Counted from the first letter of the stretch, positions 1 through 6,244 are shown. The stretch is 12,198 bases of DNA from Rhodoferax sp. UBA4127 (GCA_002381045.1 DFWT01000161.1:20931-33128); one strand, 5' to 3'. Numbers and translations are program-made. The notes: generated by a model from the letters alone, not told the origin.

Positions 1-1
1 C

Positions 2-505
2 GGCGGCAAATTCCACCTGATCATCAACGCCGCAGGATTGCTGCACAGCCACACCTTTAGACCTGAGAAAAAGCTCGGTGACCTGAGCTATGCCCAGTTG
101 GAAGCCACCTTTCGAGTAAACACCTTTGGCCCAGCCTTGGTGCTGCGGCACTTCACCCCGTTGCTGGATGCTGAACGGGCGGTATTGGCACTGATTTCCG
201 CCAAAGTGGGCAGCATCGAGGACAACCGCCTGGGCGGCTGGTACAGCTACCGCGCCTCCAAAGCGGCGCTCAACATGCTGCTCAAAACCGCCTCCATCGA
301 GCTCAAGCGCAGCAAGCCCAACGCGGTGTTGGTCAGTCTGCATCCGGGCACCGTCAACACCGGCTTGTCCAAGCCGTTCAAAGGCGAGCAGATCGGCCGC
401 ACGCCGCAAGACGCCGCAGGTGACATGTTGCAGGCGCTGAACCAACTGACGCCCTTTGATAGTGGCAGCTTCGTGTCTTACAGCGGTGAACGCTTGCCGT
501 GGTGA
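2..505 (+). CDS. Short-chain dehydrogenase/reductase (SDR), 3' part only
   Basis: The open frame runs in from the left edge, so the N-terminal NAD(P)-binding part (the TGxxxGxG glycine motif) lies outside the window. What is visible reads IINAAGLLH near the start, the SDR NAG-type motif after beta-4. A serine follows in ALISAKVGSI, and then a catalytic YxxxK in WYSYRASKAALNML. The C-terminus (LHPGTVNTGLSKPF, then GSFVSYSGERLPW) resembles the 'C-factor'/CsgA-like cytoplasmic SDR group found widely in proteobacteria. The expected role is NAD(P)H-dependent oxidoreduction of an unknown small substrate. A TTG at 38 is an internal codon, not the start. About 168 residues are present, where the family usually has 230-250. 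The SDR assignment is firm; the substrate is unknown. Confidence 0.88.
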   Translation, partial: GGKFHLIINAAGLLHSHTFRPEKKLGDLSYAQLEATFRVNTFGPALVLRHFTPLLDAERAVLALISAKVGSIEDNRLGGWYSYRASKAALNMLLKTASIELKRSKPNAVLVSLHPGTVNTGLSKPFKGEQIGRTPQDAAGDMLQALNQLTPFDSGSFVSYSGERLPW

Positions 506-573
506 GTCGGGTCTGACTTCAGTTACATTCCCACGCGGAAAAACTCTGACAAACCACCCTCTAGGACCACCCC

Positions 574-1383
574 ATGAATTCAGAAGTCATCTGGACATTT
601 TTAACCACCCAAGGTGCCGACTTTGGCCTCAAACTGCTCGGCGCATTGGGCGCTTGGATCGTTGGCCGGTGGTTGATCAATATGGCCTTGCGTCTGCTTG
701 GCAGTGCACTCAAGCGCGGTGGCAAGGTGGACCTGACCCTGGCCAACTACCTCAACTCGATTCTGTCGGTGATTCTGAACATTGTTCTGATCCTGGCGAT
801 CCTGGACATCTTTGGTGTTCAAACCACCTCGTTTGCAGCCTTGCTGGCTGGTGCCGGTCTGGCCATCGGCACCGCCTGGGGCGGTTTACTCACCCACTTT
901 GCGGCGGGCGTGTTCATGCAAGTGCTGCGGCCCTACAAGGTGGGTGACTTTGTCACCGCGGGTGGCATCACCGGCACGGTGCGCGAATTGGGCTTGTTTG
1001 GCACCACGTTGGTCACGCCCGACAACGTGGTCACCATCGTCGGCAACAACACCGTGTTTTCTGGGGCCATCCAGAACTTCAGCACGCTGGCGTTTCGCCG
1101 GGTGGACTGTGTGGCCAAGGTAGCCAACGGCGTGGATGTGCTGGATGCCATTGCCCGGCTGCGCACCGCGGTGGCGGCCATCCCCAACGTGATTGAGTCG
1201 CCTGCGGCCGACATCGAGATTTTGCAGTTCACCCCGGAAGGCCCGCTGCTGTGTGTGCGGCCCTACACCCACACAGACCACTACTGGCAGGTCTACTTTG
1301 ACACCCACAAGGCGGTAGTCAGCACCTTTGGCGCAGCCGGCTACCCGGTGCCCGAAACACCGGTGGCGCACCGCACCCTCTGA
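574..1383 (+). CDS. MscS family mechanosensitive ion channel
   Basis: 269-residue inner-membrane protein of the small-conductance mechanosensitive channel family, which releases solutes when membrane tension rises on hypo-osmotic shock. Three hydrophobic segments are visible, at about residues 15-37, 60-80 and 85-118. The third is Gly/Ala-rich (LLAGAGLAIGTAWGGLL), as expected of the pore-lining TM3, and leads into RPYKVGDFV, the start of the MscS beta domain (compare RPFRAGEYV in E. coli MscS). The beta domain follows (ITGTVRELGLFGTTL, then VGNNTVFSG), with a C-terminal alpha/beta cytoplasmic part. The length is close to E. coli MscS (286). The ATG at 574 has AGGA at 563-566, seven bases upstream. 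It lies 68 bases after the SDR gene and could be transcribed with it. It may be a minor paralogue rather than the main MscS. Confidence 0.9.
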   Translation: MNSEVIWTFLTTQGADFGLKLLGALGAWIVGRWLINMALRLLGSALKRGGKVDLTLANYLNSILSVILNIVLILAILDIFGVQTTSFAALLAGAGLAIGTAWGGLLTHFAAGVFMQVLRPYKVGDFVTAGGITGTVRELGLFGTTLVTPDNVVTIVGNNTVFSGAIQNFSTLAFRRVDCVAKVANGVDVLDAIARLRTAVAAIPNVIESPAADIEILQFTPEGPLLCVRPYTHTDHYWQVYFDTHKAVVSTFGAAGYPVPETPVAHRTL

Positions 1384-1401
1384 TTTATTTTTTAGCGCGG
1401 T

Positions 1402-1431
1402 GGAATAAGCCGCGGCCTGGCGGCGTTTACT
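1402..1431 (+). promoter_or_regulatory. Candidate ECF-sigma promoter for the repeat-protein/sigma/anti-sigma unit
   Basis: GGAATAA at 1402-1408 is followed after 15 bases by CGTTTACT at 1424-1431. A GGAA-type -35 with a CGT-type -10 at about this spacing is the usual shape of an ECF sigma target. The element sits 46 bases upstream of the first gene of an operon that itself encodes an ECF factor, so autoregulation is the natural reading. Only one copy is seen in the window, so the consensus is not confirmed internally. Confidence 0.5.
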
Positions 1432-1439
1432 CCAATGTA

Positions 1440-1452
1440 CACACAGTGTGTG
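1440..1452. repeat. 13-bp palindrome CACACA-G-TGTGTG in the leader of the ECF operon
   Basis: Two perfect 6-base arms flank a single central G. The element starts 8 bases after the putative -10 and ends 24 bases before the ATG at 1477. A one-base centre cannot form a hairpin loop without opening inner pairs, so a protein-binding operator is at least as plausible as an RNA structure. The alternating CA/TG composition makes a chance palindrome fairly likely. Confidence 0.35.
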
Positions 1453-1476
1453 CAAACCCATCTACCGGAGAAACCC

Positions 1477-1875
1477 ATGAAACTTCAGTCCATTTCCTTC
1501 GCCCGCCAGGTATCCCTTGTTGTCGCTCTATCAGCCGCCTTGGCTGGCGGCCTTGCTCATGCGGCTGGTGCACCCGCCATGGTGACCGACGGCGTGCTCA
1601 CCGGCCCCAACGGCATGACCCTGTACACCTTTGACAAAGACACCGCTGGGTCTGGCAAGTCGGTCTGCAACGGCCCATGCGCCACCAACTGGCCACCTTT
1701 GATGGCGGCTGAGTCTGACAAGGCAACTGGTGACTACGCCGTCATCACCCGCGATGACGGCAGCAAACAGTGGGCCATGAAGGGCAAGCCGCTGTACTAC
1801 TGGGTAAAAGATGCCAAGCCCGGTGACAAAACCGGTGACGGCTTCAACAAGGTCTGGCAAGTCGCCAAGCCCTGA
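1477..1875 (+). CDS. Secreted Lipoprotein_15-type repeat protein (COG4315-like)
   Basis: 132-residue exported protein. An N-terminal signal peptide is clear: basic start, hydrophobic core VSLVVALSAALAGGLAHA, likely cut after AHA near residue 29. There is no lipobox cysteine, so it should be periplasmic or secreted rather than lipidated. The mature part carries the repeat known as Lipoprotein_15 or 'secreted repeat of unknown function': MTLYTFDKDTAGSGKSVC, then GPCATNWPPL, and a second degenerate copy, PLYYWVKDAKPGD with VWQVAKP. Cysteines 64 and 68 (CNGPC) are the only two and could form a disulfide. The function of the family is not established; members often sit beside ECF sigma genes, as here. 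I chose the ATG at 1477 because CCGGAG lies upstream and the signal peptide begins there; an ATG at 1435 would add 14 residues ahead of the signal. Confidence 0.85.
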   Translation: MKLQSISFARQVSLVVALSAALAGGLAHAAGAPAMVTDGVLTGPNGMTLYTFDKDTAGSGKSVCNGPCATNWPPLMAAESDKATGDYAVITRDDGSKQWAMKGKPLYYWVKDAKPGDKTGDGFNKVWQVAKP

Positions 1876-1896
1876 AGGCGCTGACCTGCCCAGGCC

Positions 1897-2421
1897 ATGA
1901 GCCAAGCGTCCATCGTTGCCCACATCCCTGCGCTGCGGCGTTATGCGCGGGCGCTAACCGGTGACGTTTGGGCGGCGGATGACCTGGTGCAAGACACCCT
2001 GGAGCGTGCCTGCTCGCGCTGGCGCCTGTGGCTGGCTGGAACAGACCTGCGCGCCTGGCTGTTTACCGTGATGCACAACCTGTTTATCAGCCAGGTGCGG
2101 CAAGACCAACGCCGCGCCGAGATCATGCAGCCAGTGGACATTGACGATGTGGCGCATGAACTGCAAGCCCCCGGCGCTGCGCTGGGCATCACCATCGATT
2201 TGCAGCGCTGCCTGCTGCGCCTACCGATGGACCAGCGCGCCGTGCTGCTGCTGGTCACTCTGGAAGACATGTCTTATGCCGAAGTAGCCAAAGTGGTTGG
2301 GGTGCCAATTGGCACCGTGATGTCGCGTCTGGCACGCGCCCGTGACCGCATGCGTGAGCTGATGCAAGAACCCAAAGGCGCTGCGGGCCGCACTGCGCCG
2401 GTACTGCGACGGTTGAAATAG
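1897..2421 (+). CDS. ECF-family RNA polymerase sigma factor
   Basis: 174 residues, typical for extracytoplasmic-function sigma factors, which have only regions 2 and 4. Region 2 spans about residues 8-75: LRRYARALTGDVWAADDLVQ, then DTLERA and DLRAWLFTVMHN, the core-binding and -10 recognition helices. Region 4 spans about residues 104-155: LLRLPMDQRAVLLLV, then MSYAEVAKVVGVPIGTVMSR, a helix-turn-helix for the -35 element. It begins 21 bases after the secreted repeat gene and is followed 15 bases later by the anti-sigma gene, so the three form one unit. No strong Shine-Dalgarno is visible, which suggests translational coupling. It probably directs polymerase to its own operon through the element at 1402-1431 (inference). 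The signal is unknown. Confidence 0.93.
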   Translation: MSQASIVAHIPALRRYARALTGDVWAADDLVQDTLERACSRWRLWLAGTDLRAWLFTVMHNLFISQVRQDQRRAEIMQPVDIDDVAHELQAPGAALGITIDLQRCLLRLPMDQRAVLLLVTLEDMSYAEVAKVVGVPIGTVMSRLARARDRMRELMQEPKGAAGRTAPVLRRLK

Positions 2422-2436
2422 TTTTGCGAGCCTGCC

Positions 2437-3159
2437 ATGACCTTACCCACTAACCCCACCCACCCGGACGATGCAGCGCTGGATGCTGCGCTGCGCGGCC
2501 TGCACCGCAATGTGCTTGACGAGCCGGTACCCGCCGCCTTGCTGGAAGCCGCGCGGCAGGTGGATGCGCTGCAGAAGCAAAGCGCACTGCACAGGCGCTC
2601 AGCCGCCATGGCCGCCAGTGTGCTGCTGGCCTTTGGTGTGGGATGGTTTGGTCATGGCTACCTGCAACCACAGGGGTCAGCTGATGCCGTGGCGATGGCC
2701 GGCACTGCGAATGAATTTGTGCGCCAGGCAGGATTTGCCCACACGGTTTATTTGCCAGAAAAGCGCCACCCGGTAGAGGTGGCTGCTGCCGAGCAAGACC
2801 ACCTGGTGCAATGGCTGTCCAAGCGGCTGGGCAAGCCTTTGAAAATCCCGCAGCTGGGTGCCCAGGGCTTTGAACTGGTGGGCGGGCGTCTGCTGCCAGG
2901 CGACAGCGGCGCCCGGGCGCAGTTCATGTTTCAGAATTCGCAAGGCCAACGCGTGACCTTGTACCTGGGTGCCCTCGGTAAAGTCAGCGGGCAAAGTGCC
3001 ACGCCCGACATCCAAGCCACGCAATTCCGCTTTGAGCCTGACGGCCCGGTGCCCAGCTTTTATTGGGCAGAACAGGGCTTTGGTTACGCGCTGTCTGGCC
3101 AGGTCGACAAAGCCACGCTCATGGCCTTGTCCAAACTGGTGTACGCGCAGATCAACTGA
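2437..3159 (+). CDS. Membrane-anchored anti-sigma factor (COG5662-like)
   Basis: 240 residues. A cytoplasmic N-terminus of about 53 residues, rich in Asp, Ala and Leu (HPDDAALDAALRGLHRNVLD), is followed by one transmembrane segment at about 55-76 (SAAMAASVLLAFGVGWFGHG). A periplasmic domain of about 160 residues comes next, including LGKPLKIPQLGAQGFELVGG and PSFYWAEQGFGYALSG. This layout and the position directly after an ECF gene identify it as the cognate anti-sigma factor, which holds the sigma factor at the membrane until a signal arrives. There is no cysteine anywhere, so it lacks the zinc-binding HxxxCxxC motif of ZAS-type anti-sigma factors; thiol sensing through that motif is excluded. 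The periplasmic part presumably senses the signal. The assignment is good; the mechanism is inferred. Confidence 0.85.
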   Translation: MTLPTNPTHPDDAALDAALRGLHRNVLDEPVPAALLEAARQVDALQKQSALHRRSAAMAASVLLAFGVGWFGHGYLQPQGSADAVAMAGTANEFVRQAGFAHTVYLPEKRHPVEVAAAEQDHLVQWLSKRLGKPLKIPQLGAQGFELVGGRLLPGDSGARAQFMFQNSQGQRVTLYLGALGKVSGQSATPDIQATQFRFEPDGPVPSFYWAEQGFGYALSGQVDKATLMALSKLVYAQIN

Positions 3160-3319
3160 TTCTTGGCGACTGTTGTGAGATTGATCTGGCAGATGTCAGC
3201 CAAAGCGGAGCCCCTTTGGAGCTGAGTTAGATACGGTGTGCGGCGCAGGCGGCCATTGAGGAGGCGTTCGAAAATTTTCTGATTGGCTTGATTGATGCAT
3301 ACACTTGCTCAGACAAGTC

Positions 3320-3324
3320 AGGAG
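3320..3324 (+). promoter_or_regulatory. Ribosome binding site that decides the start of the DUF4442 gene
   Basis: AGGAG lies six bases before the ATG at 3331. The same frame also has TTG at 3292 and ATG at 3295, but the only purine-rich stretch ahead of them (GAGGAGG at about 3258-3264) is 28 or more bases away. The downstream ATG is therefore the better start. Confidence 0.6.
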
Positions 3325-3330
3325 TTTCAG

Positions 3331-3828
3331 ATGCTTGCTCTCGTTAAGTTGTTGCCTGAGTCAATGCGCCTCAAGGTACTTTTTCGCCTCGGCTTATCCA
3401 CAATTCCAATGATGCGGTATGTAAGGCCCAAACTAGTTGAATACACGCCCGACCGCATGGTGGTCCGCATTGACGTTTCGCGCCGTAGCAAGAATGGCTT
3501 CAACTCCCTGTTCCTTGGCGCACTTGCTGCTGGCGGTGACTGTGTCGCAGGTGCTTTCCCCATGAAGTTCATGTATGAGACCGGCCACCGCACCATCCCA
3601 CTTGTGAAGAGCGCCTCGTCTGAGTATTACAAGCGGGTCAGTACCTACGCTCTGTTCACTTGCACACAGGGCAAAGAGCTTTACGGAGTCTGCAACGAAG
3701 TTGTTGCATCGGGCGAACGCCGCGACATCACAGTCCATGTGACCGTCACCGCGCCAGCCGAGTTTGGTGACGAGCCAGTCGCAAGAATTTCGCAGGTTAT
3801 GTCGATAAAAAATTTGAGTGCCAGATAG
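3331..3828 (+). CDS. DUF4442 / hotdog-fold thioesterase-like protein
   Basis: 165 residues from the ATG at 3331 (178 from TTG 3292). The layout matches DUF4442, a PaaI-like hotdog-fold family. A short N-terminal helix region (VKLLPESMRLKVLFRLGL) comes first. Then a strand, DRMVVRIDVSRRSKN, leads into the hotdog helix NSLFLGALAAGGD at residues 58-70, where hotdog enzymes usually have an N/H-x-G-x-x-G-A pattern. Late strands follow (ELYGVCNEVVASGERRDI, then VTVTAPAEFGDEPVARIS). Relatives are cytoplasmic and thought to bind or hydrolyse acyl-CoA; activity is untested for most. It stands 171 bases after the anti-sigma gene, and its stop codon is one base before the next gene's start, implying co-translation. 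Function beyond the fold is not claimed. Confidence 0.72.
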   Translation: MLALVKLLPESMRLKVLFRLGLSTIPMMRYVRPKLVEYTPDRMVVRIDVSRRSKNGFNSLFLGALAAGGDCVAGAFPMKFMYETGHRTIPLVKSASSEYYKRVSTYALFTCTQGKELYGVCNEVVASGERRDITVHVTVTAPAEFGDEPVARISQVMSIKNLSAR

Positions 3829-3829
3829 A

Positions 3830-4021
3830 TTGAACGTATCCGCCACATCACCCGCCAGCTCATCTTCTCAAGTCACACAAAGCCAATTGGCAGTGGCGGC
3901 TCAAGTGTTCGTGCTGAAAAAAGCCAATGACCTGCAAGCGGCCAGAGTGATGACATTGCTGCAAGCCCTGCCGTTGGCTACCAGTGGTTCTCTAGGGACG
4001 AAAGTCAATACGCTGGCATAG
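3830..4021 (+). CDS. YjfB-family small protein (putative motility protein)
   Basis: 63 residues from a TTG start. The sequence has the features I know from the YjfB family: an N-terminal M-[DN]-V-S-A start, a Gln/Ser/Thr-rich stretch, then the core AAQVFVLKKANDLQAARVMT and LLQALP, and the ending SGSLGTKVNTLA. The family is annotated only as putative motility proteins and has no established function. In the same frame a GTG at 3818 would overlap the DUF4442 gene by 11 bases and add four residues. I prefer the TTG at 3830 because it aligns with the family's MDVS/MNVS beginning. It lies one base after the preceding stop, and ribosome coupling would explain the weak Shine-Dalgarno. No flagellar genes are nearby. 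A hairpin at 4054-4079 follows. Confidence 0.68.
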   Translation: MNVSATSPASSSSQVTQSQLAVAAQVFVLKKANDLQAARVMTLLQALPLATSGSLGTKVNTLA

Positions 4022-4053
4022 GTTCACGAGAGGACTTCACTGGCAAGCGCATG

Positions 4054-4079
4054 GACCAGCATTGCAGCAGTGGCTGGTC
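4054..4079 (+). terminator. Stem-loop after the YjfB-like gene
   Basis: GACCAGC (4054-4060) and GCTGGTC (4073-4079) are perfect 7-base arms around a 12-base loop, 32 bases after the stop. The following bases (TTGGTTGATT) are only moderately T-rich, so this is a weak intrinsic terminator or a stabilising 3' structure. Confidence 0.4.
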
Positions 4080-4138
4080 TTGGTTGATTGCACGGCAGGA
4101 CGCCTGTCATCATTGCTAATTCACACTGGAGCTATTTC

Positions 4139-4762
4139 ATGCAATTGGACCCCGCCCTTCAATCTGCTGCCGACAACTACAAACTGCTGACCAATCTGGT
4201 GGTGCCAAGACCTATCGCATGGGTCACCACTCAAAGTCAATCTGGAGTGGTCAACCTGGCGCCTTACAGCTTCTTCAACGCGGTGGGCAGTAACCCACTG
4301 TATGTGGTCATCAGCGTCGGCAAGCGCGACAACGGCGAACCCAAGGACACGGCGAAGAACATTCAGGACAGTGGTGAGTTTGTGGTCAACATGGTGACCG
4401 AAGACCTGTTTGATGCCATGAACATCTCGGCAGCTGATTTTCCAGCAGACCAAAGTGAGTTGGACGCCACCAATCTGGCCACTGCCCCTTCAGTTCATGT
4501 GAAGGTGCCTCGCATTGCACAAGCGCAGGTCAGTCTGGAATGCAAGATGTTCAGCACACAGGCGCTGGGAGACAACACGCTGATCATCGGGGAAATTGTC
4601 ATGTTTCACGTGGCTGACCAAATGATGGGTCCTCGCATGCATGTGAACAACTTCGCGCCACTTGGCCGGCTGGGCTCACCTTCGGTCTACTGCCGGACCA
4701 CCGATCGGTTTGACATTGCGCGGGTTTCTTACGCTCAATGGTTGAATATGGACAAGGCATGA
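4139..4762 (+). CDS. Flavin reductase-like / FMN-binding split-barrel protein
   Basis: 207 residues. The N-terminal half carries the flavin-reductase-domain pattern: NYKLLTNLVVPRPIAWVTT at residues 13-31, then NLAPYSFFNAVGSNPLYVVI from residue 39, the segments that contact FMN in this split-barrel family (DIM6/NTAB type). KDTAKNIQDSGEFVVNMV follows, and after it LGDNTLIIGEIVMFHV, the last strand pair. Members bind FMN and either reduce it with NAD(P)H for a partner oxygenase or simply carry flavin; no partner oxygenase is visible here. The ATG at 4139 has GGAG at 4128-4131, seven bases upstream. An upstream start at 4088 would add 17 unconserved residues with no ribosome site. It appears to be a single-gene transcript. 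The substrate is unknown. Confidence 0.85.
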   Translation: MQLDPALQSAADNYKLLTNLVVPRPIAWVTTQSQSGVVNLAPYSFFNAVGSNPLYVVISVGKRDNGEPKDTAKNIQDSGEFVVNMVTEDLFDAMNISAADFPADQSELDATNLATAPSVHVKVPRIAQAQVSLECKMFSTQALGDNTLIIGEIVMFHVADQMMGPRMHVNNFAPLGRLGSPSVYCRTTDRFDIARVSYAQWLNMDKA

Positions 4763-4923
4763 GCTGGTAAGTTGGAGAGACGGCTTTATATCGCAGCGAA
4801 GTTCAACAGTGCAGCGCAACGCGTCGTTTGCGACAGTCAACTTTCGGGTTGTCCGTCCTGATTTCAATTGGCCACATTTCACTGCGATGAGCGGCGTGCC
4901 CGCAACGGTCAGAAAAGATTTCG

Positions 4924-4951
4924 TTGACTAAATTGAAAGCACGCTGATAAG
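4924..4951 (+). promoter_or_regulatory. Possible sigma70-type promoter for the interrupted secreted gene
   Basis: TTGACT (4924-4929, 5 of 6 to TTGACA) is followed after 16 bases by GATAAG (4946-4951, 4 of 6 to TATAAT). It lies 37 bases upstream of the ATG at 4989, which itself has GGGAG just upstream, so transcription and translation signals are still intact. A TGTAAT at 4953-4958 is a better -10 but has no well-spaced -35. Confidence 0.35.
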
Positions 4952-4988
4952 CTGTAATCTTTTGTAACCACTGAAAGGGAGAATTTAA

Positions 4989-5633
4989 ATGTCCAATTGT
5001 TTGCGCACAATGACTGCCGCCGTGATGTTTTCGGGACTCTCGGTTTCTGTATCGGCTCAAAGCCTCAATTGCAATGCAAATATTTGAGAGTTACCAAATG
5101 GTGGTGTCGCAACAAGCGACTCAAGCCGAACCAACAACGAGGTCTTTTTGGGCATCGGATGGTCATTTGGCGAAAAGACAATTCCCGAATTTACTTTTGG
5201 CCTGCGTTCAGTGAAAACCAAAGGCAATGGCAACACGTCGGGCGTCGGTCTAGATTTCACGTTTCCGATAAGCAATGGCATCTCGTTTGACAAGGTGCGT
5301 CTGCAAGCGATCGACGGTCGCGAAGATGCGCAGGGATTGCTAGGTGGTGGCTACTCGGCTCGCTCCGGCAGTTTTCTGCTAACCGGTGGCGTACAGGTTC
5401 CCTATCTGATCGCGGGTGTTGATTACTTGTTTAAAGGCGGCTTTGCTCCTTATGTAGGCCTCAATACTTTAGGTCGATACAAGAAACCTGACGTTACGAC
5501 GGGCGGTGCACTGAGTTGCAATGTGGGCTTCTCGCTGATCGATGCGACGGACCCGATGGTCGCTGGGGCCAATCAAGACCTGACGACTTGGACCAAGAAC
5601 GGCCAAACCTGCTGGCAACCTAGTAATGCCTAA
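4989..5633 (+). pseudogene. Secreted, possibly beta-barrel protein gene interrupted by one in-frame TGA
   Basis: From the ATG at 4989 (with GGGAG upstream) the frame encodes a good signal peptide (MTAAVMFSGLSVSVSA, cut before QS), then LNCNANI and a TGA at 5085-5087. The same frame then stays open for 181 more codons to a TAA at 5631-5633, with no frameshift needed. The downstream part begins ELPNGGVATSDSSRTNNEVF and continues with alternating polar/hydrophobic, glycine-rich strands such as FLGIGWSFGEKTIPEFTFGL and LLTGGVQVPYLIAGVDYLF, as expected of a small outer-membrane barrel or surface protein. I do not recognise the family. Reading CGA (Arg) for TGA would restore a 214-residue protein, so a recent nonsense mutation or a base-call error is the simplest explanation. 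A TTG at 5148 could restart translation but would lack the signal peptide. The stretch looks more AT-rich than the flanking operons. Confidence 0.6.
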
Positions 5634-5706
5634 TGTTTTGGTCGTGGCTTGAAGAAGTTCATGTCTTATCGGCGGAATCAGCACCCTTCAGTCACTGTTG
5701 ATCAGA

Positions 5707-5794
5707 TTTCTGTCACCCCACTTCGGCCGGTGGGCTGCTGGGTGGTGCGATAGGTCAGAAAACTTCTGAACCCGATGCCCGCTTTAGGGCGGGC
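5707..5794. repeat. Cluster of stem-loops between convergent genes
   Basis: Several inverted repeats lie side by side. CCCAC/GTGGG (5717-5721 and 5730-5734) is enclosed by the wider pair TTTCTG/CAGAAA (5707-5712 and 5756-5761). An alternative pair, TCAGAA/TTCTGA (5755-5760 and 5764-5769), has a 3-base loop. GCCCGC/GCGGGC (5777-5782 and 5789-5794) has a 6-base loop. None has a run of T after it. The position, just after the plus-strand gene ending at 5633 and facing the minus-strand gene ending at 5901, suits transcript-end structures. The 5634-5900 stretch otherwise holds no gene that I can see. Confidence 0.4.
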
Positions 5795-5847
5795 TAATCG
5801 GAGAACGCCACACCCGCAATCAGCCTTCACCCGACACCTACCAGAAT

Positions 5848-5868
5848 AAGTCGTCACCATGGCGACTT
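5848..5868 (-). terminator. Stem-loop after the VF530-like gene
   Basis: AAGTCGTC and GGCGACTT (5848-5855 and 5861-5868) form an 8-pair stem, with one G-U pair, around a 5-base loop. It lies 32 bases past the stop of the minus-strand gene. No T-run follows on either strand. GGCGACTT occurs again at 5889-5896, so the right arm is also part of a short direct repeat. Confidence 0.4.
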
Positions 5869-5900
5869 GAACCAAAGGGCGGCGTTACGGCGACTTTAGA

Positions 5901-6170
5901 TCACCTATTGCGCCGTTGCTCGCGCAACATGAACAGGTAAAGCCCTTCAACCTTCTCCCGCGCCCAAGGGGTTTTGCGCAGGAACTTCAGACTGGAATTA
6001 ATGCTGGGGTCCAGGCAAAAACACCGTACCTGGATGCGTTCACACAGCCCTACCCATTCGTAATGCGCTACCAATGCTTCCAGCATGGATTGCAGGGTCA
6101 CGCCATGCAGCGGATTGCGCGGCTGCGCTGCAACGGGCTTGGGTGAGTCAGGTGTAGACGGCTCGGTCAT
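5901..6170 (-). CDS. VF530-type DNA-binding protein (DUF2132)
   Basis: 89 residues. After a short Pro-rich head (about residues 1-19) the protein follows the VF530/DUF2132 family closely. NPLHGVTLQSMLEALVAHY comes first, then WVGLCERIQVRCF with the family's RCF, then DPSINSSLKFLRKTPWARE, the signature, and KVEGLYLFMLREQRR. The family is named after a Vibrio fischeri protein described as DNA-binding, with a small helical fold; its biological role is not known. It is probably cytoplasmic. The ATG at 6170 is the only good start; the Shine-Dalgarno is weak. It is transcribed alone, and the TRAP operon's terminator-like structure lies just upstream of it. The family call is strong; the function is uncertain. 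Confidence 0.88.
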   Translation of the reverse strand: MTEPSTPDSPKPVAAQPRNPLHGVTLQSMLEALVAHYEWVGLCERIQVRCFCLDPSINSSLKFLRKTPWAREKVEGLYLFMLREQRRNR

Positions 6171-6244
6171 ACCCGCATTTTGGCAGACTCTACCCGCACA
6201 CCCGACAATTTGCTACATCTAAATGAGCATATTAGGCATACAGC

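Noticed and set aside
1361..1393. CGGTG/CACCG hairpin followed by a T-run after the MscS-type gene, as a terminator
   Set aside because: The stem is inside the coding end and about a dozen bases from the T-run, too far apart for a standard intrinsic terminator.
886..1461. Long minus-strand frame opposite the MscS-type channel gene
   Set aside because: It is a His/Arg/Gly-rich antisense shadow of a clear plus-strand membrane protein, without recognisable domains.
3270..3279. GAAAATTTTC palindrome upstream of the DUF4442 gene as an operator
   Set aside because: A 10-base AT-rich palindrome is expected by chance, and no promoter could be placed around it.
4997..5290. 97-codon plus-strand frame in another register across the interrupted secreted gene
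   Set aside because: No ribosome site and no domain; the 4989 frame has the ribosome site, signal peptide and strand pattern.
5634..5900. Integron attC site or mobile-element end
   Set aside because: The hairpins are not bounded by the attC core motifs, there is no integrase or cassette array, and no target-site duplication is visible.
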